DNA of 46,011 bases. Origin: Pseudomonas sichuanensis. GTDB lineage: Bacteria > Pseudomonadota > Gammaproteobacteria > Pseudomonadales > Pseudomonadaceae. The first letter of the stretch is position 1, and each line of letters begins with the position of its first letter. The translations under genes and the position numbers were made by a program. The stretch lies in the NCBI RefSeq assembly GCF_003231305.1, contig NZ_QKVM01000052.1, forward strand, positions 1 through 46,011, written 5' to 3'. Shown here piece by piece: positions 1-7,368 of the stretch. The notes under the pieces are model-generated. The model was not told the DNA's origin, did no database searches, and was given only the letters and a program-made list of their open reading frames with translations.

Positions 1-561
1 CTGCGCGCCCAGCGCGACTTCAAGCAGCTGGTGGTCAACGACAGCCACGTGCAGATCGGCGGCCACCGCCAGCTACTGGTCAGGGGCGACAGCCTGGTCA
101 CGGTGGAGGCCGACGAGCAACGCAGTGTGAGCGGCGAGCGCAAGGTGCTGGTGCGGGCCAGTGACCACCTGGTGGTCGAGCAGGGCAGCCAGACCCGCGT
201 AGGTACGGTGCTGGTGCAGCACGCCGGGCGCCAGGTGCAGGTGTCGGCGGACGGCGAGGTGGTGGTGGAAGGCGGGGCCAGCATCAGCCTCAAGGTCGGC
301 GGGCAGCACCTGGTGATCAACAGCGCCGGCATTTTTGCCAGCAGCCCGATCCAGGTGGGGGGCACGCCGGCGGTCAACCAGTCGATAGCACCACTCCCGC
401 CTGAGCTGGTTGGCAGCCAGGCATTGGCCGCGTTACCCAAGGTGGTGGCGCCGGTGATGCTGGCGTTGGTGGGCGCTAGCAAGCAGTCCAACCAGGACTT
501 TTGCCCGCTTTGCGAGGCCTGCGCCAATGGCCAGTGTCTGCCGGCAGGAGGTGCCCGATGA
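1..561 (+). CDS. vgrG: Type VI secretion tip protein VgrG, C-terminal part (5' cut by window start)
   Basis: The open frame enters from before base 1 and ends with TGA at 559-561, giving the last 186 residues. The first ~110 residues are short alternating-polarity strands with Gly turns, as in the DUF2345 beta-helix that forms the VgrG needle tip. A Pro/Ala-rich linker follows, then a Cys cluster, CPLCEACANGQC, near the C-terminus. VgrG trimers cap the Hcp tube and carry effectors into target cells. The stop overlaps the next start (ATGA), so the DUF4123 gene is translationally coupled and the VgrG is probably dedicated to the lipase effector downstream. The family call rests on the beta-helix pattern and the context, because the gp27/gp5 parts lie outside the window. 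Confidence 0.88.
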   Translation: MRAQRDFKQLVVNDSHVQIGGHRQLLVRGDSLVTVEADEQRSVSGERKVLVRASDHLVVEQGSQTRVGTVLVQHAGRQVQVSADGEVVVEGGASISLKVGGQHLVINSAGIFASSPIQVGGTPAVNQSIAPLPPELVGSQALAALPKVVAPVMLALVGASKQSNQDFCPLCEACANGQCLPAGGAR

Positions 562-1382
562 GCGGCCATGACCTTTGGCAATGGACGGCCGCACAGCGTG
601 CCCTGGGGCGCGAGGTCGTGCTGCTGCTGGGTGGCGAGGCAGAGACCCGTCACGAGCTGATGGCTGCCTTGGGCAGCGACCGCTGGAGCGCCCTTTACAG
701 CCAGACACCGGCAGCCCAACTGGCCAGCGCGGGCCCCACCGCGTTCCGGGTGGGCGATGGCGAGCTGCGGTTGGCGGGCGCGGACCTCTCGGCGCCACAG
801 ACCCACTGGGGTTGGCTGGCGAGCATAGCCCCAGGCGATTGGGAGGCCTGGCTCAGCCACTGGCGGGCGCGGCTGATGGTCGGCCCTGGGCTGTACCGCT
901 TTCACGACAACCGCGTACTGGCGCGTGCCTTGGATGTGCTGGCTCCGGCTGAACTGCCCGCTTACCTCGGGCCGACCATCAGCCTCTGTTACTGGCAAAC
1001 GGATGCCTGGCGGGTCGCGGACAACCCGGCTCCCGGTAGTTACCCCGTGCCCTCCGAGCCGGCCTGGCTGCGAGTGCCGGCACCTGCCGCCGAGGTGACG
1101 CTGTTGGTGAATGCTGACCGCTACTTGGTCCGGCATGACTACGAACGCTATCTGCAACTGGCGAGCGAACAGGACCACGAGGCCTGGCTTGGACGGCAGC
1201 TGGAACAGGCCAAGGCCTGGGGATGGGAGACGTCTGCGCAGTTGGAGTTCCTGTTGCTCAGCAGTCTGCGTTCACCGGGGTTCAGGGTCGGGGAGGAGTG
1301 GGCGCGGTGGCCGGAGGAAACGCCCGAGGCACATTTTCAGCGGATGCGACGGATTGCGCCATTAGAGCAAGGGAGGAGATGA
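558..1382 (+). CDS. DUF4123 domain T6SS effector adaptor/chaperone
   Basis: This 274-residue protein follows vgrG with an ATGA overlap. ATG 558 was chosen because a good GGAGG lies just upstream inside vgrG; an in-frame opening further upstream only reads through vgrG. The N-terminal ~130 residues (WxxL, 'LYRFHDNRVL', 'YLGP') have the look of DUF4123 (Tap/TEC) adaptors, which hold an effector and load it on the cognate VgrG. Placement between vgrG and a lipase is the classic arrangement. It is cytoplasmic with no signal peptide. It keeps the GC-rich codon use of vgrG, unlike the next two genes. Family call is good; its client is inferred to be the lipase at 2164-4356. Confidence 0.85.
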   Translation: MSGHDLWQWTAAQRALGREVVLLLGGEAETRHELMAALGSDRWSALYSQTPAAQLASAGPTAFRVGDGELRLAGADLSAPQTHWGWLASIAPGDWEAWLSHWRARLMVGPGLYRFHDNRVLARALDVLAPAELPAYLGPTISLCYWQTDAWRVADNPAPGSYPVPSEPAWLRVPAPAAEVTLLVNADRYLVRHDYERYLQLASEQDHEAWLGRQLEQAKAWGWETSAQLEFLLLSSLRSPGFRVGEEWARWPEETPEAHFQRMRRIAPLEQGRR

Positions 1383-1383
1383 A

Positions 1384-2157
1384 GTGAACTATTGGAGAAA
1401 GCGAGCAGTTGTTGTAACGGCTGCATTGTTGCAGACCAGCTGTTTCAATTGGCAATCGAATACGTTCACGTTGGTGGGGGAATTGCCGCCGAACTTTTCT
1501 TATTGGGCCGGTGTGCTTTACAAGCCGGAGCCGGGCACGAACTGTACGGTCACAGACTGGCGGCGGACCATGCCGGAGTACAACCGGCCTTGGCTGGGTG
1601 AATATAAACCGGAAATAAAAGTTGATATAAGAACCCTCATCAAGGGTTGCCGGATGGTTGTTGATGAGATCGATATAAAGATCTTTGCGCGATGGGCAGA
1701 GGCGAGGCGGGCTCAGAGTTACGATTTTGCAGGATTGAAGTTTTATGCCGAGCTTGAGGATAAATATACGCGAAAGTTTAAGGCGAAAGAGGGCGACACG
1801 TTTTACGGGCAGTGCCAGTGGATGTTTAGGACTAACGGTAAGAATCGAGATATCAACAAGAAGCTTCTCTGCAATAAGGACGTTGATCGAGGCGAGCGCG
1901 GCAAGGGAAAGCCTTTCGCGATTTATACGCTGGATCAATTGCCGGGCAAGACGATAAGGATGAATGTTCGTGTACTTGATAAGGACACACCAGGTGATGG
2001 GGACACGTGGGTTGAGTTTCCCAATGGATGGAAGCGGTGTATGGGGAAAGGGTTTGACGACCCCTACGGCTTCTGTCGGGGAAACGTCACAGACTTTAGT
2101 CACTTTACCGGGCCGAATGGCGAGACTTGCACAATCTACCCAGGCTGCAAGGAGTAA
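1384..2157 (+). CDS. Probable lipoprotein, candidate T6SS immunity protein
   Basis: 257 residues starting at GTG 1384, one base after the adaptor stop and behind a GGGAGGAG ribosome site. The N-terminus is Lys/Arg-rich, then hydrophobic, ending LLQTSC, a lipobox-like site with an unusual Gln at -3. The rest is soluble and Cys/Trp/Tyr-rich ('CQWMF', 'GWKRCMGKGF', 'CTIYPGC'), consistent with a disulfide-bearing periplasmic protein. I recognise no named family. Immunity proteins to T6SS lipases are often periplasmic lipoproteins next to the effector. No other gene lies close to the effector, so this is the best immunity candidate (inference). Base composition is much more AT-rich than the adaptor gene (25 G+C in the 60 bases 1621-1680), pointing to transfer together with the effector. 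Confidence 0.75.
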   Translation: MNYWRKRAVVVTAALLQTSCFNWQSNTFTLVGELPPNFSYWAGVLYKPEPGTNCTVTDWRRTMPEYNRPWLGEYKPEIKVDIRTLIKGCRMVVDEIDIKIFARWAEARRAQSYDFAGLKFYAELEDKYTRKFKAKEGDTFYGQCQWMFRTNGKNRDINKKLLCNKDVDRGERGKGKPFAIYTLDQLPGKTIRMNVRVLDKDTPGDGDTWVEFPNGWKRCMGKGFDDPYGFCRGNVTDFSHFTGPNGETCTIYPGCKE

Positions 2158-2163
2158 AGCATT

Positions 2164-4356
2164 ATGAAAGAGCTTTATGATGAGATTTCTTCTCCTATTA
2201 ATTCAAAAATGTTCTCCTGCCCTGTACAAAACTGTCGTACCAGCTTTCAGCTGGTCGATGAATTTGGGCATGGAAAGTCTTATGCGGGACTGAGCTTTGA
2301 AGCAGTCGATCGAGAGGGGATGATCTATCAAGGTGTGCTAGATGTTGATGGGAGTGCTGTCGTTTCGGAACACTACAGTGGAGGATTGGTTGTGACGTTG
2401 CTTGCAGCGTATGTCGGTTTTGATGACATATATACGCGGCTGACTAATCGAAAAGCCTACCCTCTGAGGCTCACGGAATTACAGATTCGCGCAGAAAATA
2501 CGCGATTTAAACATGAGGATGGTTCCCGAACCGAGGATAACCCCGCTCAAGCTGTGTGCGACCACTTTCACCAGGTAGAGGTCCGCGATTTGGTTCGATA
2601 CAACTGCCATCTACCTCCAGCCACGAAATCTAATTTCCCTCCTGAAGAACATGCCAAGAAACTCATGCGTGGGCATGGTGCCCACGGTGTGTGCCTAAGG
2701 CCCAACCGACATACGGTGCTTGAGGTTCGTCCCTTGCGCGCTTTGCGGCTGGTGCTATCCAAGGATCCAGGTTTTTGCGTGTTGAACATGTATCAACTGG
2801 CACTCATGGCCACGTTGAGCTATTCGCCGTTTGGGCAAGAGCCGGATGAACATCCTGTCAGGGCATCAGCGGTCAGCTTTCCCCATGAGCCCAGTATTGG
2901 AAACTGGTTTGGCGAATCTTTGAGTACATTCAGAGAAATCTGGCGGGTCGATACGAAGCTTGCCCAAGCGTTTTACCCAATCTACGAAGAGGTACCTTAT
3001 TCGCAGCGATGGGAGATCGCTCCCTTCGATCCCGAGTTGTATGCCGACAACGATCCTGAACGTGGCGCCCGTCAGGAGCATCCAGCCAATATTCATTGGC
3101 TCGATGACCGGAATAGGTTCAACGCAACGGACACTCAGGCATTTGCCGTCCATACACCTGATCAGATCTTGATAGCGGTTCGCGGTACCAGCGAATTCAT
3201 GGCCGATTTGCTTCGAGATATGGATGTGCTACAGGTTGAGTTCAATGAGGGTAAGGGACGAGTTCACCGAGGGTTCTACGAGTCCGCGTTACAAGCCTAC
3301 TCATTTGTAGAGGACTACCTGGCGAGGTTCTACACCGACCAGCAGATAGTCATCTGCGGTCATAGCTTGGGCGGCGCTGTTGCGCTTCTGCTGGCAGAAA
3401 TGCTTCGCCGCGCAAGGGAAGGCATCGACATCCAGCTCTACACCTACGGCGCCCCTCGCGCCGGCGACGCCACCTTCATGCAAGGCGCCGCCGACCTGAT
3501 TCATCACCGCATAGTCAACGACAACGACCCAGTCCCCAGTGTGCCCGCCAGCTGGATGCACCGGCCCTTCGAGCGGGTCCGGCAGGATATCGCGCAGGCC
3601 CATATGCAAGCGCCCCTGGGCGTGAAGACGGTCCTCACCAGCCTCGGTTTCGAACTGGCCGAGTCCTACGAGCACCACGGCGAATTGCGCCATTTCATGA
3701 GCATTCCCTTCGCGCCTGGTCGTCAATCCGCCGTGTTGTGGACGCCCGGCTGCAGCACCATCACCGAGCAAGCGCTGTGCAACCGCATGCTGCGGCACGA
3801 GTCCGGCCTGCCCGAACGCATGGCCTTCATGGATCAGTTGTTTCGGGTCGGCGACCATTTCATGGTGGCCTACATTCCCGCCTGCTGGGCCGCGTTGCGC
3901 CGCCATCAGGAGGTGCTGAAGGCCAACACGCCCCCTGTCACCCGTCGTGAGTTGTCGCTGATCCGCGCAATGCTGGTTTCATTCGATGAACAGATCCAGC
4001 GCATGCAGGCGTCGATCAAGCAAGCGGACCCACACCGTCGCCAACATGAAAATCGTCTGCAAATCATGCATGAGGAACGCCGCCGACTCGAAGCCACCCT
4101 GACGCGACTCTCTGCGCTCGCTACCACCACCGTCACCGCAGCCCAGGTCTACGGCTCGCTCGCCAACCACCCCGAACTCGAAACCCTCTTGGCCCGTTGG
4201 CACGCCCATGACGTGAACAACCGCGAAGAGCAGCTTGCCATGGCCCCCGCCGAACTTCCCCCAAGCGAGCCACCGGTAATCAAAGTGTCCTTCGACGAGA
4301 TCTTAGCCATGCTCGATGCCGACAGCGATCCGAATGACCCTCTGAACTTGATATGA
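2164..4356 (+). CDS. T6SS class 3 lipase effector (Tle2/TseL-like)
   Basis: 730 residues from ATG 2164; the AAGGAG ribosome site overlaps the end of the preceding gene. The N-terminal ~100 residues ('FQLVDEFGHGKSYAGL', 'GVLDVDG') look like the beta-rich leader of VgrG-delivered cargo. The lipase core has the 'AVRGTS' strand, the nucleophile elbow GHSLGG with Ser401, Asp455 in 'NDNDPVPS' and His504/505 in 'YEHHGEL', so the catalytic triad is intact. A charged helix of about 60 residues (~595-660) is probably coiled coil. The family hydrolyses phospholipids in the target periplasm. Codon use changes near base 3400, from AT-rich to host-like, inside the lipase domain. Assignment as Tle2-like rests on the class 3 fold; another Tle subfamily is possible. 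Confidence 0.87.
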   Translation: MKELYDEISSPINSKMFSCPVQNCRTSFQLVDEFGHGKSYAGLSFEAVDREGMIYQGVLDVDGSAVVSEHYSGGLVVTLLAAYVGFDDIYTRLTNRKAYPLRLTELQIRAENTRFKHEDGSRTEDNPAQAVCDHFHQVEVRDLVRYNCHLPPATKSNFPPEEHAKKLMRGHGAHGVCLRPNRHTVLEVRPLRALRLVLSKDPGFCVLNMYQLALMATLSYSPFGQEPDEHPVRASAVSFPHEPSIGNWFGESLSTFREIWRVDTKLAQAFYPIYEEVPYSQRWEIAPFDPELYADNDPERGARQEHPANIHWLDDRNRFNATDTQAFAVHTPDQILIAVRGTSEFMADLLRDMDVLQVEFNEGKGRVHRGFYESALQAYSFVEDYLARFYTDQQIVICGHSLGGAVALLLAEMLRRAREGIDIQLYTYGAPRAGDATFMQGAADLIHHRIVNDNDPVPSVPASWMHRPFERVRQDIAQAHMQAPLGVKTVLTSLGFELAESYEHHGELRHFMSIPFAPGRQSAVLWTPGCSTITEQALCNRMLRHESGLPERMAFMDQLFRVGDHFMVAYIPACWAALRRHQEVLKANTPPVTRRELSLIRAMLVSFDEQIQRMQASIKQADPHRRQHENRLQIMHEERRRLEATLTRLSALATTTVTAAQVYGSLANHPELETLLARWHAHDVNNREEQLAMAPAELPPSEPPVIKVSFDEILAMLDADSDPNDPLNLI

Positions 4357-4366
4357 AAAAGGTTCC

Positions 4367-4470
4367 TCACGGATTACCGGGAACGTCATTCCTGATCTTC
4401 AGGAATGGAATTCGCTGTCCCAGTAACCATAGGCCATGCGCTTGATCACCTTTATCCGGTTGTTGATCCC
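4367..4470 (-). pseudogene. Remnant of ISL3-type transposase C-terminus, frameshifted
   Basis: On the minus strand one frame reads GINNRIKVIKRMAYGY and, after a one-base frame change around 4395-4400, the next frame reads FLKIRNDVPGNP then stop at 4367-4369. Together these match the conserved C-terminus of ISL3-family transposases (GxNNxIKVIKRMAYG...FLKIRxAFPGxP), recalled rather than searched. The rest of the transposase and the terminal repeats are not visible. It starts 10 bases after the lipase effector stop and runs antisense to it, marking the boundary of the AT-rich T6SS module as a site of past transposition. A perfect 9-bp inverted repeat (4387-4407) lies across the frameshift. Confidence 0.72.
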
Positions 4471-4545
4471 TTGTCGGCTTCCAGCAACCGCACAAGCCTG
4501 AATCAAGTGGGAGCAACTGTCTTGCTCGCAATTCAAAGGCTTGAC

Positions 4546-4585
4546 GCAATCGCTGGCAAGCCAGCTCCCACAGGGTCCGCGCTGT
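4546..4585. repeat. Single REP-like element
   Basis: The segment AATCGCTGGCAAGCCAGCTC followed by CCACAGGG is a variant of the Pseudomonas REP unit seen elsewhere in this window. It contains the small palindrome GCTGGCAAGCCAGC. It lies just downstream of the ribB-like gene and has no inverted partner nearby, so it is a solitary REP and not a REPIN pair. Confidence 0.6.
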
Positions 4586-4600
4586 TACACAAGGGTTGAA

Positions 4601-5722
4601 TCAGCCAACCATCCCAGGCTCGAACGCAATGCTCTGCACCACCTCCAGCTCATAGCCCGCCAAACCCGCATACTTCAGCGGCGGTCCCAGGTGGCGCAGC
4701 TTGCCCACGCCGAGGTCCTGCAGGATCTGCGCGCCGGTGCCGACTTCCGAATACACCTTCGACTGGCCGCGCTGGTAGGGGCGCAGCGGCTGCGTCAGCT
4801 GCGGTACTCGCTCCAGCAGCGCCTGGGAAGACTCATGGTTGGCGAGGATCACCACCACCCCGGCGCCTTCCGCGGCCACCCTCTGCAGCGCCGCCCACAG
4901 GGTCCAGTTGGCGGGCCCTGCATACTCGGCACCGACCAGGTCACGCAGCGGGTCGATCACATGCACGCGCACCAGCGTCGGCTGCTCGCGGCGAATGTCG
5001 CCCATGACCATGGCCATGTGCACACCGCCTTCGATGCGGTCCTCATAGGTGACCAGGCGGAAAGTGCCGTGCACGGTGGGCAGTTCGCGCTCACCGATGC
5101 GCTTGATGGTCTGCTCGGTGCTGAGGCGGTAGTGGATCAGGTCGGCGATGGTACCGATCTTGATCCCGTGACGGGCGGCGAACACTTCCAGGTCCGGGCG
5201 CCGGGCCATGGTGCCGTCGTCGTTGAGCACTTCGACGATCACCGAGGCCGGGGAGAAACCGGCAAGGCGTGCCAGGTCGCAGCCGGCCTCGGTATGGCCG
5301 GCGCGGGTCAGCACGCCGCCTTCACGGGCACGCAGGGGGAAGATGTGGCCGGGCTGCACCAGGTCTTCCGGGCGGGCATCGGGGGCCATGGCGGCGGCCA
5401 CGGTACGGGCCCGGTCGGCGGCGGAGATGCCGGTGGTGACGCCGCTGGCGGCCTCGATCGACACGGTGAAGGCGGTGCTGAACACGCTGCCGTTGGCCGG
5501 CACCATCTGCTCGAGGCCCAGGCGTTGGCAGTGTTCGTCGGTGAGGGTCAGGCAGATCAGGCCACGCGCCTCACGGGCCATGAAGTTGATGGCCTGGGCG
5601 TCGCAACGCTCGGCGGCGATCAGCAGGTCGCCCTCGTTTTCGCGGTCTTCGTCATCCACCAGCAGGACCATCTTGCCCTGGCGGTAGTCCTCGAGGAGTT
5701 CTTCGATGCTGTTGAATGCCAT
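4601..5722 (-). CDS. ribB: RibBX-type 3,4-dihydroxy-2-butanone 4-phosphate synthase with degenerate GTP cyclohydrolase II-like domain
   Basis: 373 residues. Residues 1-200 are DHBP synthase: the acidic loop DDEDRENEGDL, the 'HIFPLRAREGGVL' strand and RAGHTEAGCDLARLAG, which bind ribulose 5-phosphate and Mg2+. This half makes the four-carbon precursor of the riboflavin xylene ring. Residues ~205-373 align in position with GTP cyclohydrolase II but contain no cysteine, so the zinc-binding Cys triad is absent and the domain cannot be a normal cyclohydrolase. This matches the RibBX variant of Proteobacteria. There is no room for an FMN riboswitch in the 78-base gap upstream. A 12-bp palindrome there suggests a protein repressor. 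It is probably a second ribB copy serving a special flavin demand (inference). Confidence 0.9.
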   Translation of the reverse strand: MAFNSIEELLEDYRQGKMVLLVDDEDRENEGDLLIAAERCDAQAINFMAREARGLICLTLTDEHCQRLGLEQMVPANGSVFSTAFTVSIEAASGVTTGISAADRARTVAAAMAPDARPEDLVQPGHIFPLRAREGGVLTRAGHTEAGCDLARLAGFSPASVIVEVLNDDGTMARRPDLEVFAARHGIKIGTIADLIHYRLSTEQTIKRIGERELPTVHGTFRLVTYEDRIEGGVHMAMVMGDIRREQPTLVRVHVIDPLRDLVGAEYAGPANWTLWAALQRVAAEGAGVVVILANHESSQALLERVPQLTQPLRPYQRGQSKVYSEVGTGAQILQDLGVGKLRHLGPPLKYAGLAGYELEVVQSIAFEPGMVG

Positions 5723-5753
5723 GTTGCACGCTCACGGTGATGGGGTGATTATT

Positions 5754-5765
5754 ATGGTATACCAT
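5754..5765. promoter_or_regulatory. Perfect 12-bp palindrome between divergent genes
   Basis: ATGGTATACCAT is a perfect palindrome in the 78-base gap between the divergent ribB-like and DUF1330 genes. Its centre (GTATAC) resembles operators of GntR-family regulators of the FadR/VanR type. It could control both promoters; the regulator is not encoded next to it. Confidence 0.5.
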
Positions 5766-5800
5766 CATACATAAATATCACTGAAGCAGGAGTACGACGG

Positions 5801-6094
5801 ATGAAGGCCTACTGGATCGCCCATGTGGACGTCAGCGACCCGCAGCAGTACCAGCAGTACACCCAGCGCGCCCCGGCGGCGTTCGTTGCTTTCGGTGGGC
5901 GCTTTCTTGCCCGTGGCGGGCGCAGCGAGGCGATGGAGGGGCGGCCCACTCCTCAGCGTAGCGTGGTGATCGAGTTCGATTCGTATGAGCAGGCGCTGGC
6001 GTGTTATCGCTCGGACCTGTACCAGGAGGCTTGCCGCCACCGCCAGGGGGTGGCGAAGGCGGAGGTGATCATTGTCGAGGGGGTTGAGCCCTGA
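5801..6094 (+). CDS. DUF1330 family protein
   Basis: 97 residues, ATG 5801 behind AGGAG. The sequence 'MKAYWIAHVDVSDPQQYQQYT', 'GGRFLARGG' and 'VVIEFDSYEQALACYRSDLYQEAC' is typical of DUF1330, a dimeric alpha+beta-barrel ferredoxin-like fold whose members are mostly of unknown function. Length is normal for the family (~95). It is divergent from the RibBX gene across a shared palindrome, suggesting co-regulation. It is a single-gene unit followed by a REP pair. No enzymatic role can be assigned from sequence. Confidence 0.9.
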   Translation: MKAYWIAHVDVSDPQQYQQYTQRAPAAFVAFGGRFLARGGRSEAMEGRPTPQRSVVIEFDSYEQALACYRSDLYQEACRHRQGVAKAEVIIVEGVEP

Positions 6095-6111
6095 TGCTTG
6101 AGCTGGGGTAC

Positions 6112-6218
6112 TGGGGCTGCTTCGCAGCCCTTCGCGGGTAAATCGCATCGGCGCACCGCCGCTCCCACAGGGATAACGTGGGAGCGGGTTTACCCGCGAA
6201 GGGCCGCAAGGCGGCCCC
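6112..6218. repeat. REPIN: inverted pair of REP elements
   Basis: Two head-to-head copies of the REP unit flank a short centre. The left arm reads CTTCGCGGGTAAATCGCATC...CGCTCCCACAG and the right arm GTGGGAGCGGGTTTACCCGC...GGCCCC. The pair fills the gap between the ends of the DUF1330 gene and the convergent terC-like gene, the usual location for REPINs, and may act as a transcription stop or mRNA stabiliser. Confidence 0.85.
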
Positions 6219-6220
6219 AT

Positions 6221-7210
6221 TCACGCGTCTTCTTTCGCCTGCCCGCGAGTGCGCAGCAGCGACAACAGCACCCCGCCCAGCAACAGCCCGAACGTCACCC
6301 CCAGCGACACCCCCGCCGGCACCTTGCCGACCAGCCCGTGCCAGAAGATCTTGCAGCCGATGAAGATCAGCACCATCGCCAGTGCGTACTTGAGGTAGAC
6401 GAAGCGGTGCATCAGCGCCGCCAGGGCGAAATACAGCGAGCGCAGGCCGAGGATGGCGAAGATGTTCGAGGTGTAGACGATGAAAGGGTCCTGGGTGATG
6501 GCGAAGATCGCCGGCACGCTGTCGACGGCAAACACCAGGTCGGCCAGTTCGATCAGCACCAGGGCGAGGAACAGCGGTGTGGCGTAGCGCAGGGCCTGTT
6601 GCTCCCCGGGTGGGGTAAGCCGCACGAAGAAGCGCGGGCCGTGGATCTGTTCGGTAACCCGCATGTGCCGACGCACGAAACGCAGCACCGGGTTGTTGGC
6701 CAGGTCCGGGTGGCTGTCGTCCTTCGATAGCGCCATCTTCACCCCGGTAAACAGCAGGAAGGCGCCGAAGATGTACAGCACCCAGGCAAAGTGCTGCACC
6801 AGTGCCGCGCCCACGCCGATCATGATCGCCCGCAACACCACCACTCCGAGGATGCCCCAGAACAGCACGCGGTGCTGGTAGCGGCGGGGGATGGCGAAGA
6901 AGCTGAAGATCATCGCCATGACGAACACGTTGTCCATCGACAGCGATTGTTCCACCAGGAAGCCGGTGTAGAACTCCAGCGCCGACTGCGCGCCCAGCTC
7001 GTGCCATACCCACACGCCGAACAGCACGCCGACACTGAAATAGCCGGAATACAGCAGTAGGCTTTCGCGCATTTCGATCTCGCGTTCCTGGCGGTGCAGC
7101 ACACCCAGGTCAAGCACGAGCAAGGCGATGACGATCGCGATGAACACCAGCCACAACCAGGTGCTGGTACCGAGGAATGGGTTAACGAGAAATGCATGCA
7201 GAGCTGTCAT
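6221..7210 (-). CDS. TerC/Alx family integral membrane protein
   Basis: 329 residues with about nine membrane segments. It has the two family signatures 'EQSLSMDNVFV' (after TM3) and 'ADLVFAVDSVPAI', whose acidic residues lie in the membrane and are thought to bind or move metal ions; E. coli Alx is linked to manganese export. The hydrophilic loop 'SKDDSHPDLANNPVLRFVRRHMRVTE' is normal for the group. The start at 7210 follows AAGGAGG. I looked for a yybP-ykoY manganese riboswitch in the 158-base upstream gap and could not recognise one. No tellurite genes are nearby, so a general metal or pH role is more likely than tellurite resistance. Confidence 0.92.
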   Translation of the reverse strand: MTALHAFLVNPFLGTSTWLWLVFIAIVIALLVLDLGVLHRQEREIEMRESLLLYSGYFSVGVLFGVWVWHELGAQSALEFYTGFLVEQSLSMDNVFVMAMIFSFFAIPRRYQHRVLFWGILGVVVLRAIMIGVGAALVQHFAWVLYIFGAFLLFTGVKMALSKDDSHPDLANNPVLRFVRRHMRVTEQIHGPRFFVRLTPPGEQQALRYATPLFLALVLIELADLVFAVDSVPAIFAITQDPFIVYTSNIFAILGLRSLYFALAALMHRFVYLKYALAMVLIFIGCKIFWHGLVGKVPAGVSLGVTFGLLLGGVLLSLLRTRGQAKEDA

Positions 7211-7368
7211 GAGCCCCTCCTTGCTTGTCGACGTTGCCAGGCAACAGTGATTCCGACATGGCGGCGCAAACCGTCAGAGGGGCCCGGCATCACATGCTCT
7301 TGAGGCTAGCCCTGAATGCCGTGGATGCCGATGGCAAGGCTGTTACATTTCTTTTCCAGCCAATTCGA

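Noticed and set aside
4387..4407. Perfect 9-bp hairpin after the lipase effector as a terminator
   Set aside because: No T tract follows on either strand and the repeat lies inside the transposase remnant at its frameshift.
5723..5800. FMN riboswitch before the ribB-like gene
   Set aside because: The divergent gap is only 78 bases and lacks the conserved FMN elements.
7211..7368. Possible yybP-ykoY manganese riboswitch before the TerC-like gene
   Set aside because: The conserved loop sequences of that riboswitch could not be found in the 158-base gap.
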